Assembly: GCA_950295325.1 (NCBI GenBank)
Contig: OX485803.1
Span: 4,400,001 to 4,464,000, forward strand
Length of the DNA stretch: 64,000 bases
Origin: Polytrichum commune
Lineage: Eukaryota > Streptophyta > Polytrichopsida > Polytrichales > Polytrichaceae
Direction of reading: 5' to 3'
Every line of letters begins with the position of its first letter. Position 1 is the stretch's first letter. The notes beneath the pieces were generated by a model. It worked only from the letters and a program-made list of their open reading frames with translations, was not told where the DNA came from and ran no database searches. Positions 12,101-24,700 of the stretch are shown here, piece by piece. A program made the translations under genes and the position numbers.

Positions 12101-15100
12101 CAAGTGATGGAATCATATTTAAATTTAAAAATTGAAGTAACCTACCTCGTAGGTATACTTATTGCCTTCCATGCGCAGGAGATCGTGACACATGGCATCA
12201 TATGTCCACTCGTGGATGACTGAAGCAACCTGTGTGACACCCAATTTCTTAGAAAAGCTTTACCTCTCTTGTTGGAGGCAACTTTTAAAATACGAGGTAG
12301 GTAGGTGTTCAAAAGCAGTATCATTCAAACAGAGTTGTACCAGACATGGTAAAAGTTGTTTAAAGCACAATGGGAACAAATCAAATACATTGTTTTAGAA
12401 AGAGAGGTCTGTTGATCTTGGAAGCCTCCACGAACAACATTCTGAAAGGTTCATAGATTAGACTAACTTCAATTTATTTGCAAATAACCTTTTAGTTCTA
12501 CTGACAAATCATATATAAATAATATATATATGCACATTGACCTTAACCTAATATCCGCATGAGCATGTCAGAAGTGATCTATTTATATAGCAGAGAGAAG
12601 AGTTTGTAGAGAAAAACATATTAAACATACCGGGTCAATGGACCTGTCCACAATGACAAGGTCACAGGTCTCAAGTTGTGGGAAGTTGAGCAAAGAGGAT
12701 TTGTACTTCATAAGCTTGTCCCAAAGTGACGCAGCAACTTTTGTTGGCACGAGCTCACGAGCTGTGGTGGTTGCGGAAGCATCAGAAGCTGACCTAGCCG
12801 CACGATATCGCACATAAGGGAATTCCTACACCATGAAAAGAAAAGAAATAAGGATAAGATCCAATATGACAAAGCGTTGCATCAACAAGTTCCTGTGAAC
12901 ACTTTTGATGGCAGAAAATCTGGAATTGTATGTAGATTCCCATTAAAAATAAGAAATCTCACTATTTACTCCTTCATATTGCTTTAGTACACCCGCAAAT
13001 AGTGCAGTAAAAGTGGTGCAAAAAAGTCAAAATATAGAGCAAATCTCTTATAAACCTTCCACATCTGCAATACCAGTGTGTCAAATGTAACCTCGACCAT
13101 AATCTAAGACAAACATGACACACTACGAACCCCCACTCAAGATCACCACAAGGAATAAAGCTAAGAGGGTGTTAAATTGTCATTTTAAGCTCTGCACCCA
13201 CTTCTCAGAGGTTGTGAAACCCGCAAATCGTGTGAGATAATTGCCAATTCCAAATCACATCCATAGCCAATTTCCTCATAATTTTCATAGCTCATATGAA
13301 TATCTTATTCATTGTCAACATTAAAAGGTAATATAGGGCCCCCAATTATGTTGACAATTGAGCCTAGAATGGTTGACATATTTTGAGCACATCTCTTTGA
13401 ACAAATGCCCAATTTAATGTCCGTTTTACATCCACACCTAACCACACACCACTCAAATATAGCTGTCCGATTGGGAAAAGTGACCATGAAAGGCCCGCTC
13501 ACTTAGACAATTGAGCATTGGACTAAAATATGAACAGAAGGTCAACATAAAGTTGGAAGTTGATTGATGACAATACTTTCAAAGATGCAAATACAGTAGA
13601 GAGCCTTGCTGCTATAATATCAATGCAGGCATCATAATCGCGAGTGCCTTCGCTGTGCTCTCCAAATAGCTGCTCCAAGGCATGGTCATTATCTGTAGTA
13701 AACCCCTGCAAAGTGCAAAGTCCCATTCAATATAAAATCCAGGTACCAACACCTCATTGTCCATATTTTTGGAACATATTTTTGTGACTGGATATTATGT
13801 CAGAATGAAAACAACCACTAAGCCCTAAACCCACTGATGATTCTTAGACATATAACAAGAAAACTGCCTTCATAACCATATGGTATTAGAATTATATTGA
13901 CCCTACTAATAACTCAGGTATACAAAAACCCTAAACCAGCTTGTCATACCCACAGAGTATCAGTGTCTGATGGGCATTACAGTTTTGATACTGGTCAAGT
14001 AGATTCTTGAGTACCTGAATTAGTATTGTGTATTGGTACCATGCTTTCAACTATAGACCGGTCCAACATTGGTACAAACAATTAAACCACCTAAGGAAAG
14101 GCATACCTGGGTATCAATTGTCAAATACTCCAGATTCATCTGCACAAAAGCCAGAGAGTTCTCAGTACATAGCAGAATTATAAAAAAAATATACTACTTG
14201 CGGGGTTTGGACTGTGAATGAAACTGTAGAACTGCTCAATAAAAACCCCCCTCCATAATTAAAACACTTATGAAATATGGCAAGTTTCAAGTAGCAGACT
14301 CTGCACCTCTCTAAGTGCTGCTATTCTCGACAGAACTGATTGGTCACCCTTAATAGCTTGAAGCAGGTTGCGGTTGATAGGTGAGCTAAAAAACACATAA
14401 GCCCTGCAGATAGATCAACAGATCAAACGGAAATTCTCAAAATGATGAAGTCATAGGAGTGCATTTAAGAGGTACATAAGGCACACAATTTCTATTAGTA
14501 AGTAAGCATACAAAATAGAAACTGTGTACTAGCAATTACTTCAATGTATAGATACTGCCATGCTGAAGACAAAGGTGAAGGGAAAAAGGGCTCACTTCTT
14601 GTATAGAGGTGCTTTCCCTGACATGTCTTGGATGAACTTTCGCACGCTGCAAAAAGAAAGAAAATCACTCCAGTTTCAATGATATTAAAAATATCATTTG
14701 AATTCACTTTGATGCTCTTAATCAAAGTTTTGAAAAATTAATTACGACAAATCAAAACAACAAAGTAAATGAGGTCACCTATCATGGGAAGGCTGGATGA
14801 AGTAGACTGCATCAAGAGCAGGAAGAGGCTGCCTGCGCTTGTTTAAGTCCTCTACAACTGTTCCAGAAAAAGAGCATCTGGTAGTTAGTGGGTTCAAAAA
14901 CTAGTAGAAACACAAATCATAATTCTGCATCAAAGTTAAAGATTTCAAAATGACATAAAAAATCCATGAAACAAATAGAGCGCTGTACGTATACACAAGC
15001 CATTGATTTCATTGACAATAAAAAATCATTATTATACTGCTGAGTATAGTATAATGTTTCAATGATAAGGACATTTGCCTGAATTATAAATGAGCTATTG

Positions 15101-18100
15101 GTTCAAATGTAGTTTTGTTGACCCTGTTCCTGTCTTAGGGCAGATAATTAAATGCGCTTTGGATTGCATTCGGGCTATGTGTTTGCCATCTAATTTCATG
15201 AGAACCTCTTGATTACTGGGATATAGCACAACAGACAGCCTCACATTCCGGAGCTTTACATATTTTCTAAAAGAACCTTAAGTATTAAGGAGAGTGAAGA
15301 ATATAATGCTTGAAAAATCTGCAGGAAAATAAGTAGTACGTACGTGAAATGCCTTCATCTGTGATATCTGCCATCTTGCATGAACATGACATGACTTTCA
15401 CAGTCACTTCATCCATGATCAGAACCTGCAAGTAACCAAAATCCTCTTCAAGATACAACCCAGAAAAAGTAGTGGAGGTAAGGGAATACCGTAAATTTAA
15501 GAATAACATTCTACAACAACATCAAATTCAAGGAAGGTGACATCATAGAAGATAAGTTGAGGCACATCACCTAGCCTTGTTATTTAGAGACAAACAGAAT
15601 CTAAGACAATGGCCACTAGAAGCTCAATAAACAGGAGATTAAACTTCCGTGCATGTAACATATTAAACATGTGGCAATTAGTATTAACATCTCCATACTC
15701 AGGAGGATACAAGCTTGATGAGAGTGATGCTCATTCTCAAGCTTGTTGAGACACAAAAACAAAAGAAAAAGAGAATAAAGAGAGAAAACCTTAAAATTTG
15801 TTTGAAACTCTTGTTCAAGTTTAATTTGTTCTTTGGAATTTTGTCCGTGACAAGTGATCAAATTGCGGAAGCTTCTCCCAAAAACCAAAAACTTCCCATT
15901 TTGATTTTTTTCCTTAAAACTTGAAGGGGCAACTTCATCCCCCACACCCCCTGCCTATGATTGCTCTCCCACACAATTTGATAACCACATTTAAAAGCTC
16001 AGAAAATCCCTGCCTACATCTACAAGCTATAAAAGTAGCACAGAAATAAAGGCTCATGTATACTGAGTTAATCTCCATCCTTCACATGGGAGAGGATTGA
16101 TTGCTCTGTTCATTCATCCAGTAATTTAATCCACATGAAGAGCCAGAAACCACTTTCTTTGAGTTTACAGGTTGGGTATAAGGTATGCAGCCTAATTCTG
16201 TCAGTTTTCTTAAATGGCCACCTATATTTAAATGGTGTCGTTTAGGTGTGGATGAAAGACACGCATACAAACAGATTGAACTATTTCCTCAATAAATAAC
16301 CTTTCCTCAATTAATAAAGTTATTAACCTTTGAAATAATAAATTTTATCAATAGTCAACAGAATTGGGGAGAACTATGTTTTTATTTTTTAAATTGGCAC
16401 ACATGCACTTCTGATAATCATAAATAAATCAGAGGAGGAGGTCAGATTTAAAATCTGATTTCTGCTGATGCTTCATTTTAGATTTCCTAATGCAACACAA
16501 GTTATGGTACACAAATCTGATCAATAGAAGATTGAGAACACGAAAAATCAACCTAATAACACCTGCATATTTTAGACAAGATTGTGGAAGTGAAAGTAAG
16601 GACACTCAATTACCCACCTTCCATTCAGCTGATGCCTTGCCAGTCCTGGCTGTGTGTAACATCTCTTGCAAAAGCCCTGCACATAATTGTCACTTATTTT
16701 TGTCAGCACATGAGGGATAGGTAGGAACCTAGTAAAAAAATTAAGTAAATAAAAACCCTGAAAGAAATCAGGGGAAAGCTGAAGTACTAGGATTACACCT
16801 CGGAAAAAACATGTAGATATAGTAAGTCATTCTACTCAATCTCATAAAGACCTGAATAACTTCTCGAGTCCAATATTTGAAGACTTTTTCATCTCAAACA
16901 TTGTGCATAAGAACAATAGTTTGAGATTTGTCTGCATATCTAGGCCAAGTTTAATTAGGAAAAGAAGGTACCTAGATGCCAAAATAACCAAGCATGCATC
17001 AAACATCATGCAATATACATGTAGTTTCTCAGAAAAGCCAAAAGGATGCAAAAAGATTCTAATCATACAAACAACTGAATATGAAGCCAAATCTGTGAAT
17101 TGGCACATGAACCTCAAGCGTGTGGCACTTGGGTATAAAAAAATGTGACTAACAACTTCAACTATCGCAGTGTTGATATGAGTCCTCTCCCTTAACATGA
17201 CAGCATTTCTCAAGTGACTTCAAAGAGTTAATTTCATGCCAACCTAGATGCAACACAACATTGGCAATTACTAAACTTGGCAATCCAAACTTTCCATCAC
17301 AGAAATGAAGCGGGGTTGTTGTTCATAGAATATTCCATCTTAATACATCGGAACCTGCTACTTACAATATTAATATCGCCGGACAACATGCAAATATAGT
17401 TCAGAATCCGGGAGCTACAGGTTCGATACTGCCATCTACTTCCCGTGCTCTATATTTGAGACAAATCTGAATGCATTGACTGCAAAAATTTCATATGAAA
17501 ACAAACAAGCTAAACTTCCATTTCCATCGACATTTTAGAGACAAACTATCTTGATTCAACTTGCAGATCGAGAGTGAAGACCTAATTCCAGAGATAAATT
17601 AGTTCGTGGCCACTGCAATGCCAGCAAAAGCAGATTACCAACAAAATTCTTCCTTGTTAATGGGGATAGGCAATTCAACATGACCCAACGAGAGAAAAGT
17701 GCAGATTACTGATGGGAGTTTGTAGAAAAACTCGAAGAGAAATTTCAGGGATGGGCAAACTACTGTCTCCGATAAGTTTTCAACCACAATAACTTCCGGC
17801 CCTTTCCTGCGCAAACCTCGCGAGATAGAAGAATCAAATGCCAGAAAATGAAATGATGGTCTCTGTAGGATATAAGTCTTCGAGGAAATCCAGTTTTGAG
17901 AACTTAACCCCAACTTGAAGCTCCCGTACAAAGTCCAGGAAGATCGTGGCGTAGATATACATGTTTACCTAAGAATTTTATATATCCAACAAAAATCTAA
18001 TACCCCCAGTTTCAATTTCCAACATATACCTGCATAAAAGGCTGGCTCCATGCAAGTAACACATGTGCAACCCATGGGAGTAAGTAGAGATTGAATCTTA

Positions 18101-18156
18101 CGATCTCGAGTGATTTGGCGAAAGGGCCGGTAATCCCCTCCATGCGAGGAATCCAT
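6130..18156 (-). CDS. KEU: Sec1/Munc18 family protein, KEULE-like (21 exons, 667 aa)
   Basis: SM proteins bind syntaxins and SNARE complexes and promote vesicle fusion; plant KEULE acts in cytokinesis and exocytosis. Exons (minus strand): 18156-18102, 16676-16618, 15425-15344, 14857-14779, 14646-14596, 14403-14307, 14139-14107, 13705-13577, 12825-12631, 12229-12146, 11514-11422, 11329-11253, 11040-10944, 10685-10560, 9962-9867, 9751-9629, 9488-9411, 8672-8446, 7417-7327, 7140-7051, 6171-6130. All phases join without a stop (2004 nt). Length matches Arabidopsis KEULE (about 666 aa). Landmarks: [17 protein letters not shown] (N-terminus), [23 protein letters not shown] (about 248-260), [38 protein letters not shown] and [13 protein letters not shown] near the C-terminus. 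The start is chosen by homology, 55 nt before the first donor. Introns hold TA-flanked MITEs and other repeats. Intron 14 has a weak GTTTGA donor. KEULE versus SEC1A/B paralogue identity is not settled. Confidence 0.95.
6415..6720 (+). repeat. Dispersed ~300-bp repeat, copy 1 (last KEULE intron)
   Basis: This stretch is clearly similar to 31095-31385 in the same orientation. Shared blocks include CAAAGACTACTG, ATGATTGGGTGGA and GGTAGGGTGCA, in the same order. It lies within the last intron of the KEULE-like gene (6172-7050). No coding domain is recognised and the class is unknown. Open frames on both strands here are by-products of the repeat. Confidence 0.7.
7498..7868. mobile_element. TA-flanked foldback MITE, copy A
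   Basis: The left end (TA then GAAGTTATTCC) and right end (GATAACTC then TA) form degenerate inverted termini flanked by TA. The interior contains inverted subterminal blocks such as TTGGAGGTAGTG and CACTACCTCCAA. The family is shared with 10101-10442 and about 40714-41044. TA duplication with no coding capacity suggests a Tc1/mariner-type non-autonomous element. It sits in the KEULE intron between exons 18 and 19. Confidence 0.6.
8795..9125 (+). repeat. Dispersed repeat family X, copy a
   Basis: Shared order: CTCATAGTTTTC, ATGAATATCTTAAT, GTTGACTACTGAGCCTAGAA, then a GAGCAC block and CACTCAAATATAG. Related copies occur at about 13230-13510, 35800-36010 (inverted), 38210-38450 and 49480-49770. 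Three of the five lie in introns of the window's genes. No coding capacity or clear termini were recognised. Confidence 0.55.
10101..10442. mobile_element. TA-flanked foldback MITE, copy B
   Basis: The ends are GAGTTATCCT at the left and AGGATAACTC at the right, a perfect 10-bp inverted match with TA directly outside both. An inner pair (CTTTTGGTTGAGAGTTGG and its near complement at 10400-10424) extends the TIR imperfectly. It lies in the KEULE intron between exons 14 and 15. It is the best-preserved member of the family. Confidence 0.7.
13230..13510 (+). repeat. Dispersed repeat family X, copy b
   Basis: This copy sits in the KEULE intron between exons 8 and 9. It keeps the family blocks CATATGAATATCTTATTC, GTTGACAATTGAGCCTAGAA and TTTTGAGCACAT, and the CACTCAAATATAG end. 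It has no coding potential. Confidence 0.55.
15055..15170 (+). repeat. Possible tRNA-derived SINE fragment
   Basis: A tRNA-like stretch, AATGATAAGGACATTTGCCT, is followed about 20 nt later by GGTTCAAATG (15100-15109), resembling A- and B-box spacing. It lies in KEULE intron 3. No poly-A tail or target duplication was identified. It could instead be a degraded tRNA pseudogene or chance. Confidence 0.3.
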
Positions 18157-18172
18157 CTTCGCGGTCAACCAC

Positions 18173-18203
<31 letters not shown>

Positions 18204-21200
18204 ATTCCACGAGAGTATTGCAACCTGCTTAACTTGACCCTGCACACCGTAATACTGGTTTCCAAACTGCTCAATCTCTGCTTGACGAATCTTTCGACCT
18301 CCAACTGCGTCTTAGCTTTGAGATCAAACCTTCCGTCCTGTTGGAGCGATCGCCCCGCCTTTTTCCTCAGATCCGAGAAATGGCACTACAACTAACCCTC
18401 TTTGTCCCGGAAGCTTACTTAGTAGCTTGCTTTCTTCACTTCCACCTCCACCCACTTGTAAGTATCTGTGAAATGAAATCGCAGCACCACAAGTAGTGGC
18501 AGCAGCGATGTGACGATGATAGAAACTGCGTTGCAACAGACCTACCGAACTTATTGGAGATAGTGTGATGGTTGGCGACTTTGGAACCTGCTACCAATCC
18601 GCAGCAGTGCCACCACCTAACACGAAAGTGTAGGCGAGAGAGAGATGGACGACAACACTCTGCCACCTCGAAACCACTGCGCCCAAAATAGAACCCCTCT
18701 CCTTTCTTCTCACAGATTTTATTTATTTATTTATTTATTTTAACAAATGACGAATGAAAGTAAGTTGCCACTGCCACCGGGCCTGCCTCAGTAAAATAGT
18801 TAAAGCGCACCACACAAAATAGGAAACTACAGTGCAGTGGTGATGAGTGAGTCGTCACTTTCGTCACACACATTCAATGGTCATGACATACCTACTACTT
18901 ACTTAACCCTGTTTCAATGCCAATTTATCATCCTTGAATAATTAAGTTTCAATGCACTAACTTACATACATAGTACCTACCAACTGAAAACTTCTGCCTC
19001 TCTCATTGGACATGAAAAAGTCCACTACCCACTTTTCCAAAACCTACGAAAGTAGAGATCGTGGAAAGGACTAAGCTTATTAGGTTACTCAGGTTGTGAT
19101 GATAAAGTGAAAGTCAAGTGCTACTACTGTACTGCTCATAGAGTTACCATCTAAACCTAGGCTTGGCTATAGAAACTAAATTAAATTAAATCATTGAACA
19201 AATACTAACCCCTCACATGGCACTCACGGTTTTGAGAATTGTGGAACATTTCACAATGCGCAAGGACCGTGTAGAACACCACAATCGGATGTCGTCCGAC
19301 GTTAAATTGCACAAAAAGGTGGCTCCCCAAATTGCAGGAGGGTCCTTGTTGTTCTGAGATGTTCACCGTGTGTGTGTGGTGTATACCTACAACTCAAAGG
19401 TTTACCGTCTAAAACTAGGCTAGGCTATGACGGAAAGATAATTAAATGGCTTAAATAATTAACCCACAGGTCGGTAAACTATGGAGTCTCGGGAGGCCCG
19501 GTTGGGTTGAACCCCTCTTCATTCTCTTCTCTGTTTGTTCAATGTGGTGTGTCCGTAAGAACTATCTATGCCTCCGGCCACTGTTTTGACGATGTTACTG
19601 TTTTGTAGGCTAGGGATTGCGTCGTTGGGAAACCCCCCTCTCTGACACCTTTGACCCTCCTTTCCTGCGTTGCCAAGGTCTCTCTCTACATGCTCATGTT
19701 GATGTTGTCTCACATATCTTACTACTTCCATACATCGCCTAACCTATATCTTTATTTTCTTTTAGAGATCTCGGTCCTCCACGCAACGTCTTCCTTCGAC
19801 CGCCTCTCCTGCTCATCAAGAATTACCGGGTTAGCGCATGGGTCGTGGTTTCAAATGATAGGTTGGTGTGGCTTCTGGTGATGATACAGTTTCAATCGGG
19901 ATGTTCGTTGCAATTGCAAGGAAGAAGACACAGAAGAGATCGCTCTGGATTGATGGGGACGAAGGAGGAATTCTCCAATTCAGCTTGTTGTTGTTGATGA
20001 TGTTGTGATGGGTTGGGTTGGGTTGGGTTTTTAGGACAGGTACATACGTACATTTAGGCATACTTAATATGCAGCTAAGTTCAAGTTTTACTTCCCCTTC
20101 CTGCCTGTCTTTGTCTGTCTGTCTGTCTGTCCACGTGGGCCAATTCCTTGCGAGTCCTCTCTCCCTACTATTGTTGGCTTCTCCTCAAGTCCATCTGATG
20201 TAGGTAAGTAAATTGGAGTGTGGTAGATCTCGCGGAGGCAATCATAATGATTCGCCTATGAAGCCAGCCAATTTTGTCTGTGGAGCTTTTACTTATCATT
20301 GCTCCCATAATTGGGCGCAAGTGACCAAGAGCCTCGGTGCAAAGGACTACTTCTCATTGTAGATTCATAGATGACATTAGCCTTTATGATGACGATGAGT
20401 GCATGATCCTGTCCCGCGAGCTACTCTTGGTGGGCGTGTTGTAGTTTGTCAAGTAACTAGGCGTATTGGAGCTACATTACGATCCGACTACTTACAATTT
20501 GAAGTCATTTTCAAATTCCCAGGACATGGTGGGCAAAATAGGGTCTTTTGGAGTCTAGGGTGTTGCAGAATTTGGATCTATCTGTCTTTGACAGAGAGCC
20601 AATTTGTGTTTCCTAAATACAATTTCTGAACTTGATCCGGCCCTTGTGATGACCCATTGATAATTGAGAATTAGGGTCAGGTTTAGGCTATTCACTGTTC
20701 AACCATGTGCAGTAGTAGATCACATGCCTGTGATTGATTACATCGTCTTCAGAAGACAAATTTCGGCTGAAAGATTTCTGTTTTTGGTAGGAGAGGTCAA
20801 TGTAGGTCTTAAGATCGTCGGTTACGTCTGAATTGCAGCGATTTTTAGTAACTTCTCTGGTTCCCATCTACTCTTGTTGGAGTTAGTTGTGGAAATTTGT
20901 GGGAGTGGAACCAGATACGAAAGTGGTAGAGAATTTTGTTGTGAAAACTGAGAGAGTTTGTTGCTCGTGCATGTAGATCAGCAGATCGCATGGGCAGGAG
21001 TATGTCCACGGGATCTAAGCAGAGCAAAGGTACGAAACCGGACCTCTTCTTCAGCTGGCGGTCGAAGGAGATCGAAACCTGTGCAATGTTGTTACTGAGG
21101 CATTAATCACTTCGCCAATGTGATCAGCAGTTACTGTGGTTAACATTTGAGCATTTGGGGAAGGACGACGAGCATGTCCGTGATAAACTTGGCTTCGAGA

Positions 21201-21741
21201 ACACTCACTCCTAGTGCTCCAATGTGAATTTTGAACAAGATCTACAGACATTGGGAGCTTTTCAGGTTCATTTTCTCTGTGATGTGTCGTTAATCGGTGC
21301 TGGCTGCTTCTCATCATTTGTGATTTCTGGGGACTTAACCCTGTCTTCATCATCGTCATCATCATCAGCTTCGAAGATCTGAATGTAGTCTCTCCTGCAC
21401 CGGAACCATCATCACAAAGTCTTGGGTTAACATTGTGTATTGTGGTTAACTTTTGAACAGGAAGGACGACAAGCATGTGCAGGAACTTGGATTCGAGAAC
21501 TCCCACTTTTTGTGCTCCAATCTAAATTTGGAACAAGGGTCTACAGACATTAGGAGTAATTCAGGGGCCATATCCTCACTGATATGTCGTCAATCAGTGC
21601 AGGCTTCTTCTTCTCATTTGTGATTTCAGAGGACTTAACCCTGTCTTCATCATCATCATCAACATCATCATCAACATCATCATCATTATCAGCTTCGAGT
21701 TTCTGAATGTAGCTCTGCTGCACAGAAACCATCACAAAGAA
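18157..21741. promoter_or_regulatory. Shared 5' intergenic region of a head-to-head gene pair
   Basis: About 3.6 kb separates the start codons of the KEULE-like (minus) and pPLA-I-like (plus) genes. It must hold both promoters and 5' UTRs. No coding exon was recognised. Visible structure: a CT run at 18173-18199 directly upstream of the KEULE ATG, ATTT repeats at 18718-18741, TTGGG repeats near 20008-20029, CTGT repeats near 20113-20131, and a tandem duplication ending at the pPLA-I start (21136-21755). Short similar blocks recur at 19139-19190 and 19396-19460. No TATA box is assigned. Confidence 0.5.
18173..18199. repeat. (CT)n microsatellite in the KEULE 5' leader
   Basis: An uninterrupted CT run ends about 17 nt upstream of the KEULE-like start codon, reading GA on the coding strand. 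GA/CT tracts are common in plant 5' UTRs and core promoters. Translation upstream of the chosen ATG would give an Arg-Glu repeat, which argues against an earlier start. Confidence 0.9.
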
Positions 21742-21755
21742 ATGTCTTGGGTAGG
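21136..21755 (+). repeat. ~305-bp tandem duplication across the pPLA-I leader and start codon
   Basis: Unit 1 (about 21136-21435) and unit 2 (about 21441-21755) share blocks in order: GTGGTTAAC, GGAAGGACGAC, TCTACAGACATT, GACTTAACCCTGTCTTCATC, TTCTGAATGTAG, and CACAAAG followed by TCTTGGGT. Unit 2 has the start codon (CACAAAGAAATGTCTTGGG). Unit 1 lacks the AAATG (CACAAAGTCTTGGG). Both carry CATCAT microsatellites of different length. Confidence 0.85.
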
Positions 21756-24700
21756 CTGGAAGAGGCAGGTGGATGCGTTCCACCTGACTCTGGGGTTCGG
21801 GGACCAGGAGATATCTCAATCTCCGAAGCCGGAATTACTAAAGAACGGACAACCATTGAAGCCTGACATTGTGGCTGACCTGCTGTCCTCTTGCAAGTAT
21901 CGAGTTGTGCTTGACTGGTCTGCCGGTGACGATGAAGACCAAGTGTTCCTGAAGCTGCAATCTCAGCTGATGATCACCCTGCCCGCCCCACATGATGAAA
22001 TTCAGGTCAACATTGGAGTTGTAGCACAACAACAAGAGGAGGGGGAGGAGGAGGATCTTCCGAGTGAAAAGAAGAAGGTGCACCTCAATTTGCTGGTTCA
22101 CAAACAACGAGAGCTTCTTAAAGTGGTTTCCTTAACAAGAACTGTGGGGTCGGGGCCATCTGGAGATGGACTGAGTGTGTTGACAAGAGTACTTGTTCCA
22201 GAGCCCATTGCAAGAGCCAGTATTACGGAGGAGCTCCTGGGATACACGCAAAATTATCGATCTATTTCCGTTCTCAATCTTTCCAGCTGCGTCCTCACCG
22301 TAATTTCCTCCACAAAAACATTTTCAACCCTCAGTATTTTGCTCTTTATTTCAAGTACATCTCTTGAGTTTGCTCTTATTGAATCCTCCACAATGTGGTT
22401 CTATTCAAAACTATTGATCTATCTCCATTCTCAATATTTCTAGCTGCTTCCTCACCTTTGTTCCCTACACAAACTCTTCTGAACCCTCAATGTGGCCCTT
22501 TATGTCAATTACATCTGTTGAATTTGCTGTTGGAATTTTCCCATCCACAATGTGGTTTACACACCATCTCTGATGACCTGAGTTTTTTGAAACACATTCA
22601 TTGGGAAACTTGCAGGCTGTACCTTCGGAACTGATGAAGCTGCCTATGCTGGAGAAACTGTACCTTGACAACAACAAGATCACACTCTTGCCTCCAGAGG
22701 TTGGCCACCTTACCCGCCTTCAAGTTCTCCAGTGTGACCACAATGCACTCATCTCAGTTCCAGGTACATGCTCTTCATCTTCGTTTTCTATTCTCAGAGG
22801 TCTGAAAAGTTATGCAAATTATTTGCTCCACATCACGTAGATTTTCTAAGATGTTTTGCAGATTAATAAGATGATTCTGTTATCCAAGTTAGCTGCTTGT
22901 TAAACATATGTATGTTTCCATATTGTCTTTTGGACGACATACCTTGATTAATTGGAGCCTCTGAAGTGTCCGTCTTACATAATACATTGCCTGCAGCGGA
23001 ACTTCGGCAATGCATTGAGTTAGTGGAGCTCTCACTTGAACATAACAAGCTTGTGCGCCCTCTTCTAGATTTCAGGTGACCTACTCCACAGTGAAATGCT
23101 GGAAGTGGACAGGTGGAATTTGTGTTAATGCTGATGTTTGGAAGAATTTTGTAGTGTAATATAGAAAGTGCCAATCGGTACTTTTATAGTAATTTACTAG
23201 CCAGGAGAGGTTGGGTCCTTATGCTTTTGAATAGCATTGAATTGAAAGCCAGTGAGACTTAGTTGTGATGTATGTAAGAAGCAGGAATCTTAGTGCAGGT
23301 TTTTGCTGGGGGTTGTGCAACCAGGGCCATGTCAAAATTACGAGTTTTGCGGCTATTTGGCAACCCTCTGGAGTTCCTGCCTGAAATTGTACCTTGTAGC
23401 AACTTGAGGCATTTATCACTGGCTAATGTTCGCATTGAAGGAGATCAAGCTCTCTCCTCTATCAAGGTGGAAATTGAGGTATAATCCAAGAGCCCAGCTA
23501 TAAAACATTTTTTCCTTTGTTAATATCATTATGAAGTGAACCAGTAGAATTTCCATTCATTATCTGTGATACAGTTGTTCCAAACGGATAGTTTCCAATT
23601 GGTTGCCACTTTTTTTCAATGATGTTCAATTGGCTGCAGGCTGAAACAACTTCCTACTTTGTTGCTTCCAAGCACAAGCTGAGTGTGTTCTTTGCCCTTA
23701 TATTTCGCTTCTCGTCTTGCCAACACCCACTACTTGCCTCCGCTTTGGCAAAAATGTCACAAGATGACAGCAATCGGGCTGCTATTGGCAAGGATGAGAG
23801 TGCTCTTCGTCAACTTCTGAGCATGATGCTCAGTGACAACCCTCATGTGGTCAGTTGTTATTCACCAGCTGACCTCATTCTATAAGACTCCATATCTGTT
23901 GATTTTTTTATTCTCATAGTGATCTCTCTTTTGTTTCTATTATTTCTCTACTACGCTTGCATTGCACTTGGGAAGGATTTTCACTTAAAGAAGAATAAGC
24001 AATGTGGGTCCTGGGTGTGTGAAGGTTGACCAAGCCTGCATAGCTTTGGCATCCCTAGCTGTAGATGGAGCAGTGGGTGTGCGGTTAATGCGAGCTGATT
24101 TAGTGCAAGCTATTGAGATGGTGTTACGGAATACAAGCAGTGCAGAGGAGCTGCTTATTTCAGTTCTTCAGGTTTTGATGAATCTCGCCTTCACCTCTGA
24201 CGCCGTTGCAACCCGATTGCTCACGAAGGAAATATTGAAGCGGCTTAAGATACTGTGCGTACATAAGAGTTGCGAGGTTTGTTTCTATGCAACATGAGCA
24301 CTTCTCATCAAACCTATTTAATGTCCACATCTGTTGGGATTTTGTTATTTATTTGAACAATTGGTCATAGGTGGCTCAAGTAAATGTTTCTTTTGTATTA
24401 GCTTGTTCCTGAACATACATTGGATTGACATATTGATTGCACATGTCTTTTTTGCGGTTATTTCTATTGGGTAGTTCAATGTCCTGATATTTATTGTGAA
24501 TCTCTTCCTCCATCTTTGTTTAAGAGGATGAAGCTCCTTGCAGTGTCCAAATCTGGTTCAATATCAACTGAGGAAGGGTATGTCACAAGGTCACTGGAAT
24601 TGTACTGTATAAATATGACAAGCACCAGCATTGCCATGTTCCTCCAGTACTATCCTTAATAATAAGGGATCAGTCTTGATGACAACCCTGCAACCCCTGA

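Noticed and set aside
21051-21506. 151-codon minus-strand frame upstream of pPLA-I
   Set aside because: It runs antisense through the duplicated leader and CAT repeats. No domain, and the sister unit breaks the frame.
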